This document shows positions 18,621 to 27,721 of a stretch of DNA of 64,000 nt, in pieces (position 1 is the first letter of the stretch; every line of letters begins with the position of its first letter). Made by a program: the position numbers and the translations under genes. The stretch spans positions 186,001 through 250,000 of the forward strand of contig NZ_PYMJ01000002.1 in assembly GCF_003025615.1 (NCBI RefSeq), in the 5' to 3' direction. Under the pieces are notes generated by a model. That model saw only the letters and a list, made by a program, of their open reading frames with translations. It made no database searches and was not told where the DNA came from. Source of the stretch: Photobacterium frigidiphilum. Lineage in GTDB: Bacteria > Pseudomonadota > Gammaproteobacteria > Enterobacterales > Vibrionaceae.

Positions 18621-18995
18621 ATGGGATCATTTTTGAAAACTCATTACAAGGAATTGTATAACAAAATGTTTCTAAATATGTCGCTTATCTTAAAGTTTTT
18701 AATTTAAATTGCAGGTAAGCGTTTTTATGCTCTTAAATTGATGATTAATTTTTTATAAAAATGTCTGTTTTTTTGATATGGTCTGCAGAAATGAGTACTT
18801 TTTACTGTTCTTTATCTTCCCTTCCTGACGAATGGGTATTTTCATCCTATGCTTCTGATAGGAAGATTAATAACCTTACCACCCTAATGTACTTTATTAT
18901 TGATATAGGCATTTGATTAAGCTGCAGTTAATCTAAACTCATTGAGTTGATTGAATTTCATGCTACTTGATGCTGTTCTGTGGAGGATACTCTCA
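18621..18995. other. Intergenic region between aphB and the rssB-like gene
   Basis: AT-rich divergent promoter region of about 375 bases. The only structure I see is a small hairpin with 6-bp arms TCCTAT and ATAGGA near 18845-18865. No coding frame is convincing. Confidence 0.5.
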
Positions 18996-20045
18996 TTGCT
19001 TGAGGGGAAAGATGTACTCGTTGTTGAGGATGACCCTGTTTTTCGGCACATGATCTGTGGCTTTCTAAAGAGCCAAGGATGCATGGTGCGTGAAGCAGAG
19101 GATGGATTAAAAGGGCTTCAAGCATTACGTGAAGTGATTCCTGATATATTGTTATGCGATCTTGCGATGCCTATTTTATCAGGCATGGAATTTGTCGAAG
19201 AAATATCGATGCAGTATCCGATGGTGCCAGTCATTGTTATCTCTGGTACGGGTGATATGGCAGATGTTGCGACGGCATTACGGCATGGTGTCAAAGATTT
19301 TTTGATAAAGCCACTCGATAATATCATGGTATTAAAGGCGTCTCTTTTATCTGTGCTTAAGGCGCAAGACTCTTCTGAAGAAGGCAGAGATTTTACGAAC
19401 CAATGGTTCGGTGCTGGAGAAGATAAAAGCGTTATTGATGAAGAGCTTGAATGGCATATTCAAGAATTGCAAGACAACCCAACTATTGCCAGAGAGTTAT
19501 TAGTTGGATTGATGCCCGAAACTGAATCAAAATTTGGTGATTGGCAGATTAATTATTGCGTACTTCAATCTATAGACGTGCAACCTGTTTTGCTCGATTA
19601 CACGTGGTTAATGGATGGACGGTTAGCGTTTTACTTAGTGGATTCGGCATCTGATAGTGAGCAAGGTACAGCAACCACATTACTTATACGTGCGCTGTTT
19701 AATGACTATATTCGTACTCGAATGGCAGATGAAAATAATTTAAATCACCTCATTCAGCTAATTGAAAAGGGGATGAAGCATTCTGACTATTCTTCGCCGA
19801 TTAAAGGTTTATTCGGAATATTTAGTGCTTGTGATCGTAGCTTGAATGTTATTTCTGCAGGCTTAGGCGCAGTATTACAAACCAGTGAAGAAACAACATC
19901 TATCATGGCACAACCATGGCTTGGTCAAGGCGCCATAAATAATGACACTATTCATTTATCATTATCAGACTTTGGTGGCAGATTATCTTTAAGTGAAATA
20001 GGTTCGGCAAGTTTCAGTGTCACACTAAAGCGATTGGAAAGGTGA
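18996..20045 (+). CDS. rssB: RssB-like response regulator (receiver plus PP2C-like domain)
   Basis: Similar along its whole length to E. coli RssB/SprE, the adaptor that delivers sigma-S to ClpXP. Receiver domain: GKDVLVVEDDPVFR, phospho-acceptor Asp55 in LLCDLAMP, and FLIKPLDN. The C-terminal half is a degenerate PP2C-type domain (LDYTWLMDGRLAFYLVDSASDSEQG, LLIRALFNDY, ISAGLGAVLQTSEE). I chose TTG at 18996 because GGAGG lies nine bases before it and it aligns with the E. coli N-terminus; an in-frame ATG at 18951 would add 15 residues. No partner kinase is adjacent. clpX is encoded in the same window. Confidence 0.82.
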   Translation: MLEGKDVLVVEDDPVFRHMICGFLKSQGCMVREAEDGLKGLQALREVIPDILLCDLAMPILSGMEFVEEISMQYPMVPVIVISGTGDMADVATALRHGVKDFLIKPLDNIMVLKASLLSVLKAQDSSEEGRDFTNQWFGAGEDKSVIDEELEWHIQELQDNPTIARELLVGLMPETESKFGDWQINYCVLQSIDVQPVLLDYTWLMDGRLAFYLVDSASDSEQGTATTLLIRALFNDYIRTRMADENNLNHLIQLIEKGMKHSDYSSPIKGLFGIFSACDRSLNVISAGLGAVLQTSEETTSIMAQPWLGQGAINNDTIHLSLSDFGGRLSLSEIGSASFSVTLKRLER

Positions 20046-20103
20046 TAAGTGATACAAAGAAAGGGGTAGAGAAAGCGTCTATCGACATTATACGAAATGA
20101 AGT

Positions 20104-20142
20104 AGGGCGAGTAGTAAGAATCGGGATTCTAACACTCGCCCT
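20104..20142. terminator. Hairpin between convergent rssB-like and POT permease genes
   Basis: Perfect 9-bp arms AGGGCGAGT and ACTCGCCCT enclose a second small hairpin (AGAATC/GATTCT). There is no clear T run, so termination efficiency is uncertain. Confidence 0.5.
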
Positions 20143-20164
20143 AGTTTAAGCTAAAAACTATGAA

Positions 20165-21550
20165 TTATGCTTCTACAGCTTTACCATTCACATCTTCAAC
20201 TGCTTTTCCTTCTGCACCATGCATCCAACGAACAAGTTGGTTTGAGCAAAGAAGTAGTAATACGCCTGCAACTACTGCAGCAATTGCGATACCACTGAAT
20301 ATAGCCATTGGACCTGATTCACCCATTAAAGAACCAATAATACCAGCGACATAGTTAGCAACCGCATTGAAGCCAAACCATGCACCCATCATTAATGATG
20401 CTAAACGTAGTGGTGCAAGTTTAGTGACCATGGATAGACCAATAGGTGATAGGCATAGCTCTCCAAGTGTATGGAAGAAATATGCACCCACTAACCACAG
20501 CATTGACGTTTTCACTGTGATATCGCCACCTTGCTGCATTACTGCACCCATCATGAATACGAAGCCGATTGCAAGGAAGAATAAACCCATTGCGAATTTG
20601 ACTGGAGAATTCGGCTCTTTAGGACCCATCTTCACCCAAAGTGCGGCAATGATCGGCGCTAATGTGATAACGAAGAATGGGTTCAATGATTGGAACCAAG
20701 CTGCTGGCACTTCAAAACTACCAATCATGCGATCAGTATATTGTTGTGAGAAGATGTTCATCAAACCGCCAGCCTGCTCAAAGCCAGCCCAGAAGATAAC
20801 AACAAACAAGCCCATAATCATGATGACTTTTAGTCGGTCACGTTCTTGTGTGGTTAATGGCTCTTTTTTACCTGATTTATTCATTTCTGCAGCGCGTTTA
20901 GCGGCGGGTACTTTACCAATGTTACCAAGAATCCGTTCAGCAAAAATAAGTTGAGTGACTAAGCTGATAACCATACCAATACCAGCGGTAAGGAACCCGG
21001 CTTTCCAGCCATAATTCATTGATGCAGTACCAGCAATAATACCTGCTAATAAAGAACCAAGGTTGATACCCATGTAGAAAATAGTGAATGCACCGTCACG
21101 ACGATGATCGCCATCTTGGTAAAGATCGCCAACCATTGTTGAAATATTTGGCTTGAAAAGACCATTACCTACAATTAATAGCGCAAGGCCTAAATAGAAT
21201 GCCGTTACTGCATTAGGGTCAATCATGCTGTGCGGTAATGCCAGTGTAAATTGACCTAAGGCCATTAATACACCACCAATAATAATTGAACGTCGTTGAC
21301 CTAAGAAGTTATCAGCAATCCATCCACCAATTAAAGGGGTGATGTAAACAAGGCCGGTGTAGATGCCATATAGGTTAAGCGCGTCTTGTGTCGACCATCC
21401 TAGGCCGCCGTTAATGGTTTTATCTGTAAGGTATAGAACTAAAATTGCGCGCATGGCGTAATATGAAAAACGTTCCCATAATTCGGTACCAAACAGAAGA
21501 AACAAACCTTTTGGATGACCTAATAAGTCACCGCTACTACGATTGTTCAT
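20165..21550 (-). CDS. POT family proton-dependent di/tripeptide permease
   Basis: A 461-residue major-facilitator-type peptide transporter. The POT signature ELWERFSYYAMRAILVLYL (about 23-41) carries the proton-coupling ExxER motif, followed by GGWIADNFLGQRRSI and an FYMGINLGSL segment. About 12-14 membrane segments are expected. The family usually has YYG after ERF; here it is YYA. The protein imports di- and tripeptides with protons and resembles DtpA/DtpB/TppB, but I cannot assign the paralogue. GAG-containing ribosome site AGAGAATAATT precedes the ATG. It is divergent from rfaH. Confidence 0.92.
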   Translation of the reverse strand: MNNRSSGDLLGHPKGLFLLFGTELWERFSYYAMRAILVLYLTDKTINGGLGWSTQDALNLYGIYTGLVYITPLIGGWIADNFLGQRRSIIIGGVLMALGQFTLALPHSMIDPNAVTAFYLGLALLIVGNGLFKPNISTMVGDLYQDGDHRRDGAFTIFYMGINLGSLLAGIIAGTASMNYGWKAGFLTAGIGMVISLVTQLIFAERILGNIGKVPAAKRAAEMNKSGKKEPLTTQERDRLKVIMIMGLFVVIFWAGFEQAGGLMNIFSQQYTDRMIGSFEVPAAWFQSLNPFFVITLAPIIAALWVKMGPKEPNSPVKFAMGLFFLAIGFVFMMGAVMQQGGDITVKTSMLWLVGAYFFHTLGELCLSPIGLSMVTKLAPLRLASLMMGAWFGFNAVANYVAGIIGSLMGESGPMAIFSGIAIAAVVAGVLLLLCSNQLVRWMHGAEGKAVEDVNGKAVEA

Positions 21551-21956
21551 AATTATTCTCTATGTTTTATTATTTATGTGTTTGCTAATGCTGCTAGTTT
21601 TATAAAGCACAAATTTTTACTCTGCAAGTTTTCACAATCACGAAATATAATGCCAACATTTTAACCTGTTGTTTTTTAAGGTTATGCGTGTAATTTGCAC
21701 AAAACTGGAAACTAAGTTCTCTCTAAGTTAAATGAAATATAATCCTTGTTAGTGATAATCCTATAGATTATTTATCTTAGTTTTTGCTTTTGTGTGGTGT
21801 TATATATTAATATTTTTAATAATTCATGATTGTTACATTTGTAACATCTTAAGAGAGATGAAATCAAAAGTATCAAAATGGATACATATTTTGAGTTGTT
21901 CTTTATAGGAGAGTTATTATAATTTGATGCAGCGTATGTAGATTGCAGAGATTGTT
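21551..21956. promoter_or_regulatory. AT-rich divergent promoter region between POT permease and rfaH
   Basis: About 400 bases with no credible gene. A perfect interrupted palindrome TGTTACATTTGTAACA at 21831-21846 lies about 110 bases before rfaH and is a candidate operator; its form (TGTTAC-N4-GTAACA) resembles a dimeric-regulator site, but I cannot name the protein. Confidence 0.45.
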
Positions 21957-22454
21957 ATGAAAGATTGGTTCCTTCTTTACTGTAAGCGAAGTGAGCAAGA
22001 GCGTGCAGTAATAAATTTAGACAGGCAAGGTGTCGAATGTTATTACCCTCAGGTTAATGTAAATAAAATTATACGTGGTAAACGAGTTGAAACCAGTGAG
22101 CCCCTCTTTCCTAGCTATATCTTTGTGTATTTTGACCCTGAACATTTAAGCTACACAACAGTACGTTCTACGCGTGGTGTTGCAGATTTCATCCGACAAG
22201 GTGCTAGACCGCAAATGGTTCAGCAAGAGTTGGTGTATGGTTTGATGATGAATGAAAACTGTGAAGATCACCAAGCTAAGCTCTCTAGTTTACCTATTCC
22301 TGGTGAGTGCCTACAGCTAAAGCAAGGGCAATTTAAGGGGATAGAAGCGATCTACCAAGAAGCTGATGGTGAAAAACGATCATTTATGTTGATTAATCTA
22401 TTGGGTAAACCTGTAAAAGTCAGTGTTGAAAATGAAGATATCGTAAAAGATTAA
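21957..22454 (+). CDS. rfaH: Transcription/translation regulatory transformer protein RfaH
   Basis: NusG paralogue that is recruited at ops elements and suppresses Rho termination and pausing in long surface-polysaccharide or toxin operons, also recruiting ribosomes. The 165-residue protein has an N-terminal NGN domain (about 1-100: DWFLLYCKRSEQERAVINL, FPSYIFVYF, TTVRSTRGVADFIR) and a short C-terminal KOW domain (about 110-165). No ops sequence is present in this window, so its targets are elsewhere. It is followed by its own terminator. Confidence 0.95.
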   Translation: MKDWFLLYCKRSEQERAVINLDRQGVECYYPQVNVNKIIRGKRVETSEPLFPSYIFVYFDPEHLSYTTVRSTRGVADFIRQGARPQMVQQELVYGLMMNENCEDHQAKLSSLPIPGECLQLKQGQFKGIEAIYQEADGEKRSFMLINLLGKPVKVSVENEDIVKD

Positions 22455-22471
22455 TCCTTAATTATTGAGAG

Positions 22472-22506
22472 GCCCGTAAGTTTCAGATGAAATTTACGGG
22501 CTTTTT
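22472..22506 (+). terminator. Intrinsic terminator after rfaH
   Basis: GCCCGTAAGTTTC and GAAATTTACGGGC pair over 13 bp with one G-U and a short loop, followed by five T. Confidence 0.88.
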
Positions 22507-22508
22507 AT

Positions 22509-22542
22509 ATATACCCAAGCATCTTGAGATGCTTGGGTATAT
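22509..22542. repeat. 34-bp palindrome, TATACCCAAG repeat family
   Basis: Perfect 16-bp arms around a 2-base centre (ATATACCCAAGCATCT with its complement). Related copies lie at 36714-36764 and 55173-55200. This copy lies immediately after the rfaH terminator. Confidence 0.85.
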
Positions 22543-22594
22543 TAAGAAAGACAAAAAAGAGCAAGGCTTGTATAGTTGGGAAATGTATAAAACA

Positions 22595-22661
22595 GTGACA
22601 CATATTTAATTTCCACTTATAAAAATCAGCATGATGGCATTGGTGCTGATTTGAGTGTCAC
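22595..22661 (+). promoter_or_regulatory. Nested-hairpin leader upstream of galU
   Basis: An outer 7-bp helix (GTGACAC 22595-22601 with GTGTCAC 22655-22661) encloses a 9-bp helix (AAATCAGCA 22623-22631 with TGCTGATTT 22644-22652). It ends about 31 bases before the galU start. If transcribed it would fold strongly in the galU leader; it could also be an operator. Confidence 0.5.
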
Positions 22662-22692
22662 CAATATCTTTTGAAAATTAATGGAATTTATA

Positions 22693-23601
22693 ATGACGAA
22701 GACTTCCCCTGTTCGTAAAGCCGTTATCCCTGTTGCGGGCCTTGGTACGCGTATGTTGCCAGCAACAAAGGCTATCCCGAAAGAGATGTTGCCTATTGTT
22801 GACCGTCCTTTGATCCAATATGTGGTAAACGAGTGTGTTGCAGCGGGTATTAAAGAAATCATCTTGGTTACTCACTCCTCAAAAAATTCGATTGAAAACC
22901 ATTTTGATACCTCTTTTGAATTGGAAGCGACGTTAGAGAAACGTGTTAAACGTCAATTACTTGAAGAAGTACAAAGTATTTGTCCAAAAGGTGTAACGAT
23001 CATGCACGTACGTCAAGGCCAAGCAAAAGGTTTAGGCCATGCGGTGCTAAGTGCGCGCCCGTTAGTGGGAGATGAACCTTTTGCTGTTGTGTTACCTGAT
23101 GTTGTTCTTGATGATGCAGCCAGTGATTTACGCACTGAAAATATGGCAGCAATGATTGCAGCGTTCAATGAAACAAAAATAAGCCAAGTAATGGTAGAGC
23201 CCGTTCCAATGGCTGATGTATCGAGTTACGGTGTTGCTGATGTCAGCGGCGTTGACTTAAAGCCGGGTGAAACTGCAGCAATGACTAAAGTGGTAGAGAA
23301 ACCCGCGCTTGAAGATGCACCCTCAAACCTTGCGATTGTGGGGCGTTACGTGCTTCCTGCTGAAATTTGGGGAATGCTAGAACGTACCCCTGTGGGCGCC
23401 GGTGATGAAATTCAGTTAACAGATGCTATTGATATGCTGATGGAGTCTCAGCAAGTTAATGCTTTCCATATGTCAGGAAAGAGCCACGATTGTGGTACTA
23501 AGCTTGGTTACATGCAGGCTTTTGTTGAATATGGTATTCGTCATAATAGCCTTGGTGATGATTTCAAAGCCTATTTAAAAGACATGGTTAAAACACTTTA
23601 A
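22693..23601 (+). CDS. galU: UTP-glucose-1-phosphate uridylyltransferase
   Basis: Makes UDP-glucose from UTP and glucose-1-phosphate, feeding LPS, capsule, trehalose and the Ugd reaction. From the ATG at 22693 it has 302 residues, the E. coli length; GGAA lies six bases upstream, so I prefer this start to the in-frame ATG at 22681. Motifs: nucleotide-binding [32 protein letters not shown] and the substrate-site segment [10 protein letters not shown]. It follows rfaH but is separated by a terminator, a palindrome and a structured leader, so it is probably transcribed on its own. Confidence 0.97.
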   Translation: MTKTSPVRKAVIPVAGLGTRMLPATKAIPKEMLPIVDRPLIQYVVNECVAAGIKEIILVTHSSKNSIENHFDTSFELEATLEKRVKRQLLEEVQSICPKGVTIMHVRQGQAKGLGHAVLSARPLVGDEPFAVVLPDVVLDDAASDLRTENMAAMIAAFNETKISQVMVEPVPMADVSSYGVADVSGVDLKPGETAAMTKVVEKPALEDAPSNLAIVGRYVLPAEIWGMLERTPVGAGDEIQLTDAIDMLMESQQVNAFHMSGKSHDCGTKLGYMQAFVEYGIRHNSLGDDFKAYLKDMVKTL

Positions 23602-23611
23602 ATGGGAAGTG

Positions 23612-23641
23612 GCGAGAGGCTCCAAGGCCACTCGCTTTTTT
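23612..23641 (+). terminator. Intrinsic terminator after galU
   Basis: GCGAG-A-GGC and GCC-A-CTCGC form a stem with one A/A mismatch, followed by six T. Confidence 0.75.
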
Positions 23642-23685
23642 CTTTCCTACGCTTTTATCTAGGCTCTCGCGTCTTGCCTTTGCGC

Positions 23686-24543
23686 TTAGTCCGAATGATA
23701 CTGCTCACAAGCTAATAATGTATTCTCGATTAACGTGGCGACTGTCATTGGACCCACACCGCCAGGTACGGGGGTAATGTATTTTGCTTTCTCACGGGCA
23801 ACATCATATTCCACATCACCCGCTAGTTTACCGCTATCTAAACGATTGATACCCACATCTATAATTGTAGCCCCTTCTTTAATCCAATCTCCTGGAATAA
23901 AGTGAGGCTTGCCCACAGCAACAACCAAAATATCAGCTTGTCTTATATGGTGTTCAAGATCTTGAGTGAAGCGGTGACACGTTGTGGTTGTTGCTCCGGC
24001 GAGTAGCATCTCTAACGTCATTGGTCGACCGACAATGTTGGATGCGCCAACAATAACAGCATGTTTACCACGTACGGGGATATTGTAACGCTCTAGCAGA
24101 GTGATAATGCCTTTTGGCGTACATGAACGGAGTTTAGGAATGCGCTGGCTTAAACGACCCACATTATATGGGTGGAAACCATCGACATCTTTTTCCGGGT
24201 CGATATGCTCCAGTATATTAGTGGTATCAATGCCTGCAGGTAGTGGTAGCTGTACTAAAATACCATCAATTTCTTTATTGGTATTGAGTTCGTTAATTAA
24301 CGCTAAAAGTTCTATTTCTTTTGTGTTTGCAGGCAGATCGAATGATTGAGATATGAACCCAACTTCTTCACAAGCTTTACGTTTGCTACTAACATAAATT
24401 TGAGAGGCTGGATCTTGCCCTACAAGTACCACGGCTAAACCAGGTGCCCGTAACCCAGCTTCAACGCGTGCTTTAACGCGCGCGGCTACTTCTTGTCGAA
24501 CAGTTTGGGCTATTAATTTGCCATCAATAATTTGAGCTGCCAT
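23686..24543 (-). CDS. folD: Bifunctional methylenetetrahydrofolate dehydrogenase / methenyltetrahydrofolate cyclohydrolase
   Basis: Interconverts 5,10-methylene-, methenyl- and 10-formyl-tetrahydrofolate with NADP+, supplying formyl groups for purines. The 285-residue protein shows [22 protein letters not shown] (in two motifs: the YVxxK active-site lysine region), QLPLPAGID, the Rossmann segment [13 protein letters not shown] and C-terminal [14 protein letters not shown]. The ATG at 24543 is preceded by a ribosome site AAAAGGAAA. A PurR-like operator lies 71 bases upstream, fitting its role in purine synthesis. Confidence 0.98.
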   Translation of the reverse strand: MAAQIIDGKLIAQTVRQEVAARVKARVEAGLRAPGLAVVLVGQDPASQIYVSSKRKACEEVGFISQSFDLPANTKEIELLALINELNTNKEIDGILVQLPLPAGIDTTNILEHIDPEKDVDGFHPYNVGRLSQRIPKLRSCTPKGIITLLERYNIPVRGKHAVIVGASNIVGRPMTLEMLLAGATTTTCHRFTQDLEHHIRQADILVVAVGKPHFIPGDWIKEGATIIDVGINRLDSGKLAGDVEYDVAREKAKYITPVPGGVGPMTVATLIENTLLACEQYHSD

Positions 24544-24613
24544 GTTTTTCCTTTTGGGGTAGGGCTAAGAATAAGCAACGCAATTGTCTCAGATAATGTG
24601 ATTCAGATCCACC

Positions 24614-24629
24614 GCGCAAACGTTTGCCT
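24614..24629 (-). promoter_or_regulatory. PurR-like operator upstream of folD
   Basis: GCGCAAACGTTTGCCT matches ACGCAAACGTTTGCGT at 14 of 16 positions and keeps the central CAAACGTTTG palindrome. It lies in the folD leader or promoter region. Confidence 0.75.
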
Positions 24630-24905
24630 TTTGTTTGTTCGAGCGCATGCCTTTCATTAATAGCTAAATGATAAGTACGCCATTGGCTTAAATTACTTCG
24701 GAGGAAAAAAATAGGGGAGGTATTTCAGAGTTGAATTAAATCATGTTGCTGGAACTTTGACCGCTTAACGCTTAAAGTGGCGAAAATCAGGGAAAAGCAT
24801 TGACCTTGTATCGTAGCGACGTATAATTCTGCCTCGTAACGCAATGTTACGTCAGTGATTTCGTTTTTAGTTATCACCGAACTTAGTTATTAAAAATAGT
24901 ACAGA

Positions 24906-24982
24906 GCGCCCTTAGCTCAGCTGGATAGAGCACGTCCCTTCTAAGGATGTGGTCGCAGGTTCGAATCCTGCAGGGCGCACCA
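24906..24982 (+). tRNA. tRNA-Arg (anticodon UCU)
   Basis: A 77-base cloverleaf: acceptor GCGCCCT (24906-24912) pairs with AGGGCGC (24972-24978), D-loop AGCTCAGCTGGATAGAGC, anticodon loop CTTCTAA with anticodon TCT at 24940-24942, TTCGAATC T-loop, and encoded CCA at 24980-24982. It reads AGA codons. No integrated element follows it, although tRNA-Arg(UCU) genes are common phage attachment sites. Confidence 0.97.
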
Positions 24983-25345
24983 CTTCTTTCTTGTTCATCT
25001 CATTTTTTATCATCTCTTTCTGACCATCGCATGATTGAAATATAATTATTATCATCTGATTTTGTCTTTTCAATACATTATGATTAAGCCGCGTTACACA
25101 ATCTACGTTGTTTCGCTATAAAACTATTGATAAGTTCGTTTTTTGAACGATAAATTTGATCCGATAAAATTGAATGTTTTGACTAATCTTTATACTTATC
25201 TTGTTTCCCGTTCGGTTATTTTTGCGTCTTTTACGTTGAAAAAGCATGCTTAAAGCAGATTTTTTACTTTTCACCCTTGAAAATCGATTTTTTGCCCCTA
25301 TCTTGTCCTGAAGTTGCATTTGATTGCGGTTTGACATTATCAGCC

Positions 25346-25374
25346 TCGACGGCAAGTGCTCATATCGTTATAAT
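25346..25374 (+). promoter_or_regulatory. Putative sigma-70 promoter for tig
   Basis: TCGACG (-35-like, 25346-25351), a 17-base spacer and a perfect TATAAT (25369-25374). It predicts a start near 25381 and a leader of about 195 bases before tig. Confidence 0.6.
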
Positions 25375-25380
25375 AGCGCG

Positions 25381-25575
25381 TTAAATTTCTAGTCCTGTGG
25401 CTTTTTGCCCTTTTGAAGATGCTTCATCTTTGGAATTGTTAAGTCAGAAGTACTAGAAATTAGCAGAATTAGAGGTGCTATGGTTTTAGCCGTAGCACGA
25501 AAGGATGCCACCGTCTTAAAAGACTGTTCGGCGACATCACTCAGGAAAACTGAGTAAGATTTGAGGTTTAATAAA
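25381..25575 (+). promoter_or_regulatory. Long structured 5' leader of tig
   Basis: The predicted untranslated leader holds a series of hairpins: AAGATG/CATCTT (25416-25430), GTGCTATGG/CCGTAGCAC (25475-25498, 9 bp with one G-U), GTCT/AGAC (25513-25524) and ACTCAG/CTGAGT with a GAAAA loop (25539-25555). The last one ends just before the GAGG ribosome site at 25563. No open frame is convincing here. The folding suggests translational or stability control of tig; I do not recognise an Rfam family. Confidence 0.5.
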
Positions 25576-26877
25576 ATGCAAGTTACCGTTGAAACTACTG
25601 AAGGCCTAGAACGCCATCTAACTATTACAGTTCCTGCTGCTAACATTGAAAACGCAGTAACTGCAGAGCTGAAAAAAATTGCTAAAAATCGTCGTTTCGA
25701 TGGTTTCCGTCCTGGTAAAGCACCGATGAAAATGGTTGCTCGTATGTTTGGCGGCTCTGTTCGTCAAGATATCCTAGGCGAAGTAATGCAGCGTCACTTT
25801 ATCGAAGCTATCGTTAAAGAAAAAATCAATCCAGCTGGCGCACCTACTTTTACTCCAGTAGACATCGCTGAAGGTAAAGATCTTGTATTTAAAGCTTCTT
25901 TCGAAGTATTCCCTGAGATTGCTTTAGCGGGTCTAGATAAAATTGCTGTAGAAAAGCCAGCAGTTGAAGTAAAAGACGAAGACGTGACTAACATGCTTGA
26001 TACGCTACGTAAGCAGCAAGCAACTTGGTCTGACGTTGATGCAGCAGCAGAAGCTGATAGCCGCGTAACGATTGATTTCATCGGTTCTATCGACGGTGAA
26101 GAATTCGAAGGCGGTAAAGCAGAAGGTTTCGCTCTAGCAATGGGTCAAAACCGTATGATTCCTGGCTTTGAAGACGGCATCGTTGGTAAAAAAGCAGGCG
26201 AAGAATTTACTCTAGAAGTAACTTTCCCTGAAGAATACCATGCTGAAAACCTAAAAGGTAAAGCAGCATCTTTCGCAATCACTCTGCATAAAGTTGAAGC
26301 ACAGGAATTACCTGAGCTGACTGAAGAATTTATTGCTAAGTTTGGTGTTCTAGACGGTTCTATTGAAGGTCTGAAAACTGAAGTTCGCAAGAACATGGAA
26401 CGTGAGCTTAAGCAAGCTGTTAAAGGCCGCATTAAAGAGCAGGTTCTTGACGGTCTTGTTGAGCAGAACGACATCAATGTTCCTGCTGCTCTTATCGACC
26501 AAGAAATCAATGTTCTACGTCAACAAGCTGCACAGCGTTTTGGTGGCGATGCTAAGAACACGCCTGAACTACCACGTGAGCTTTTCGAAGAACAAGCTAA
26601 GCGTCGTGTAGTTGTTGGTCTTCTAATCGGTGAAGTAATCAAAACTGAAGAGCTAAAAGCAGACGAAGATCGCGTTAAAGCAATCATCACTGAAATGGCT
26701 TCTGCATACGAAGATCCAACAGAAGTTGTTTCTTACTACGAGCAGAACGAAAAGATGATGAGCAACATGCGTAATGTTGCACTAGAAGAGCAAGCTATTG
26801 ATGCGCTTCTTGCTAAAGCTCAGGTTACAGAAAAAGAAGTTGGTTTTAACGATTTAATGAACCAACCAGCAGCTTAA
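25576..26877 (+). CDS. tig: Trigger factor, ribosome-associated chaperone and peptidyl-prolyl isomerase
   Basis: Binds near the ribosomal exit tunnel and protects nascent chains. From ATG 25576 (GAGG nine bases upstream) it has 433 residues, close to 432 in E. coli. The ribosome-binding motif [12 protein letters not shown] is intact (about 43-54), followed by an FKBP-type PPIase domain (about 150-245, [25 protein letters not shown]) and the C-terminal chaperone arms. An upstream TTG at 25561 would add five residues but lacks support. It heads the conserved tig-clpP-clpX-lon-hupB-ppiD order. Confidence 0.98.
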   Translation: MQVTVETTEGLERHLTITVPAANIENAVTAELKKIAKNRRFDGFRPGKAPMKMVARMFGGSVRQDILGEVMQRHFIEAIVKEKINPAGAPTFTPVDIAEGKDLVFKASFEVFPEIALAGLDKIAVEKPAVEVKDEDVTNMLDTLRKQQATWSDVDAAAEADSRVTIDFIGSIDGEEFEGGKAEGFALAMGQNRMIPGFEDGIVGKKAGEEFTLEVTFPEEYHAENLKGKAASFAITLHKVEAQELPELTEEFIAKFGVLDGSIEGLKTEVRKNMERELKQAVKGRIKEQVLDGLVEQNDINVPAALIDQEINVLRQQAAQRFGGDAKNTPELPRELFEEQAKRRVVVGLLIGEVIKTEELKADEDRVKAIITEMASAYEDPTEVVSYYEQNEKMMSNMRNVALEEQAIDALLAKAQVTEKEVGFNDLMNQPAA

Positions 26878-26929
26878 TTTGCTGAAATTACTGTAGAGAT
26901 TTGACTTTGTTTCGAATCATCTGCTAACA

Positions 26930-26972
26930 ATGGTCCGTGTGAGTCATTTCATTCGGGCCATTTATTTTAGGG
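26930..26972 (+). terminator. Possible intrinsic terminator or attenuator between tig and clpP
   Basis: AATGGTCCG and CGGGCCATT pair over 9 bp (one G-U) with a 16-base loop, followed by the weak T-rich sequence TATTTTA. It may give partial termination before clpP. Confidence 0.5.
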
Positions 26973-26982
26973 AAATAACGTT

Positions 26983-27606
26983 ATGAGCTACCAAGAAAGA
27001 AACGCAATGTCTCCAATTACGGATGCGCTGGTTCCAATGGTGGTCGAGCAGACTTCTCGTGGTGAGCGTTCTTACGACATCTATTCCCGATTACTAAAAG
27101 AGCGTGTGATTTTCTTGACCGGTCAGGTTGAAGATCATATGGCTAATTTAGTAGTTGCACAGCTATTGTTTCTTGAATCTGAAAATCCAGATAAAGACAT
27201 CTTCCTTTACATCAACTCTCCAGGTGGTTCTGTTACTGCTGGCATGTCAATTTATGACACTATGCAGTTTATTAAACCAAATGTGAGCACTGTATGTATG
27301 GGGCAAGCATGTTCTATGGGTGCATTCCTGCTAGCTGGTGGCGCAAAAGGTAAGCGTTACTGCCTACCTAACTCTCGCGTTATGATTCACCAGCCGTTAG
27401 GTGGCTTCCAAGGACAAGCATCGGATATTCAAATCCATGCAAAAGAAATTCTAACTATCAAACAACGTTTGAATAACCTACTTGCTGAACATACAGGTCA
27501 ACCTTTAGAAGTTGTTGAAGGTGATACAGACCGTGATAACTTTATGTCAGCAGATCAGGCGGTTGAATACGGTTTGGTTGATTCTGTTTTGACGCAGCGT
27601 GACTAA
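26983..27606 (+). CDS. clpP: ATP-dependent Clp protease proteolytic subunit
   Basis: Serine protease forming a tetradecameric barrel that degrades substrates unfolded by ClpX or ClpA. The 207-residue protein has the catalytic triad Ser111 (GQACSMGAF), His136 ([10 protein letters not shown]) and Asp185 (DTDRDNF). The first 14 or so residues are a likely propeptide ending near [31 protein letters not shown] precedes the ATG. clpX follows 115 bases downstream and is probably co-transcribed. Confidence 0.99.
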   Translation: MSYQERNAMSPITDALVPMVVEQTSRGERSYDIYSRLLKERVIFLTGQVEDHMANLVVAQLLFLESENPDKDIFLYINSPGGSVTAGMSIYDTMQFIKPNVSTVCMGQACSMGAFLLAGGAKGKRYCLPNSRVMIHQPLGGFQGQASDIQIHAKEILTIKQRLNNLLAEHTGQPLEVVEGDTDRDNFMSADQAVEYGLVDSVLTQRD

Positions 27607-27721
27607 TTCTTTTTGATGGCTTTGTTGTGCAGCTTTACTGCGTAACGGAGCAAAATCGTAAGAATTGTTATACACTCAAAACAAAGCAATGATGGGTGAA
27701 AACCCAAAATGAGGTTAGCGA

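Noticed and set aside
24906-24982. tRNA-Arg as an integration site with an adjacent mobile element
   Set aside because: No integrase, no duplicated tRNA end, and the next genes are core (tig-clpP).
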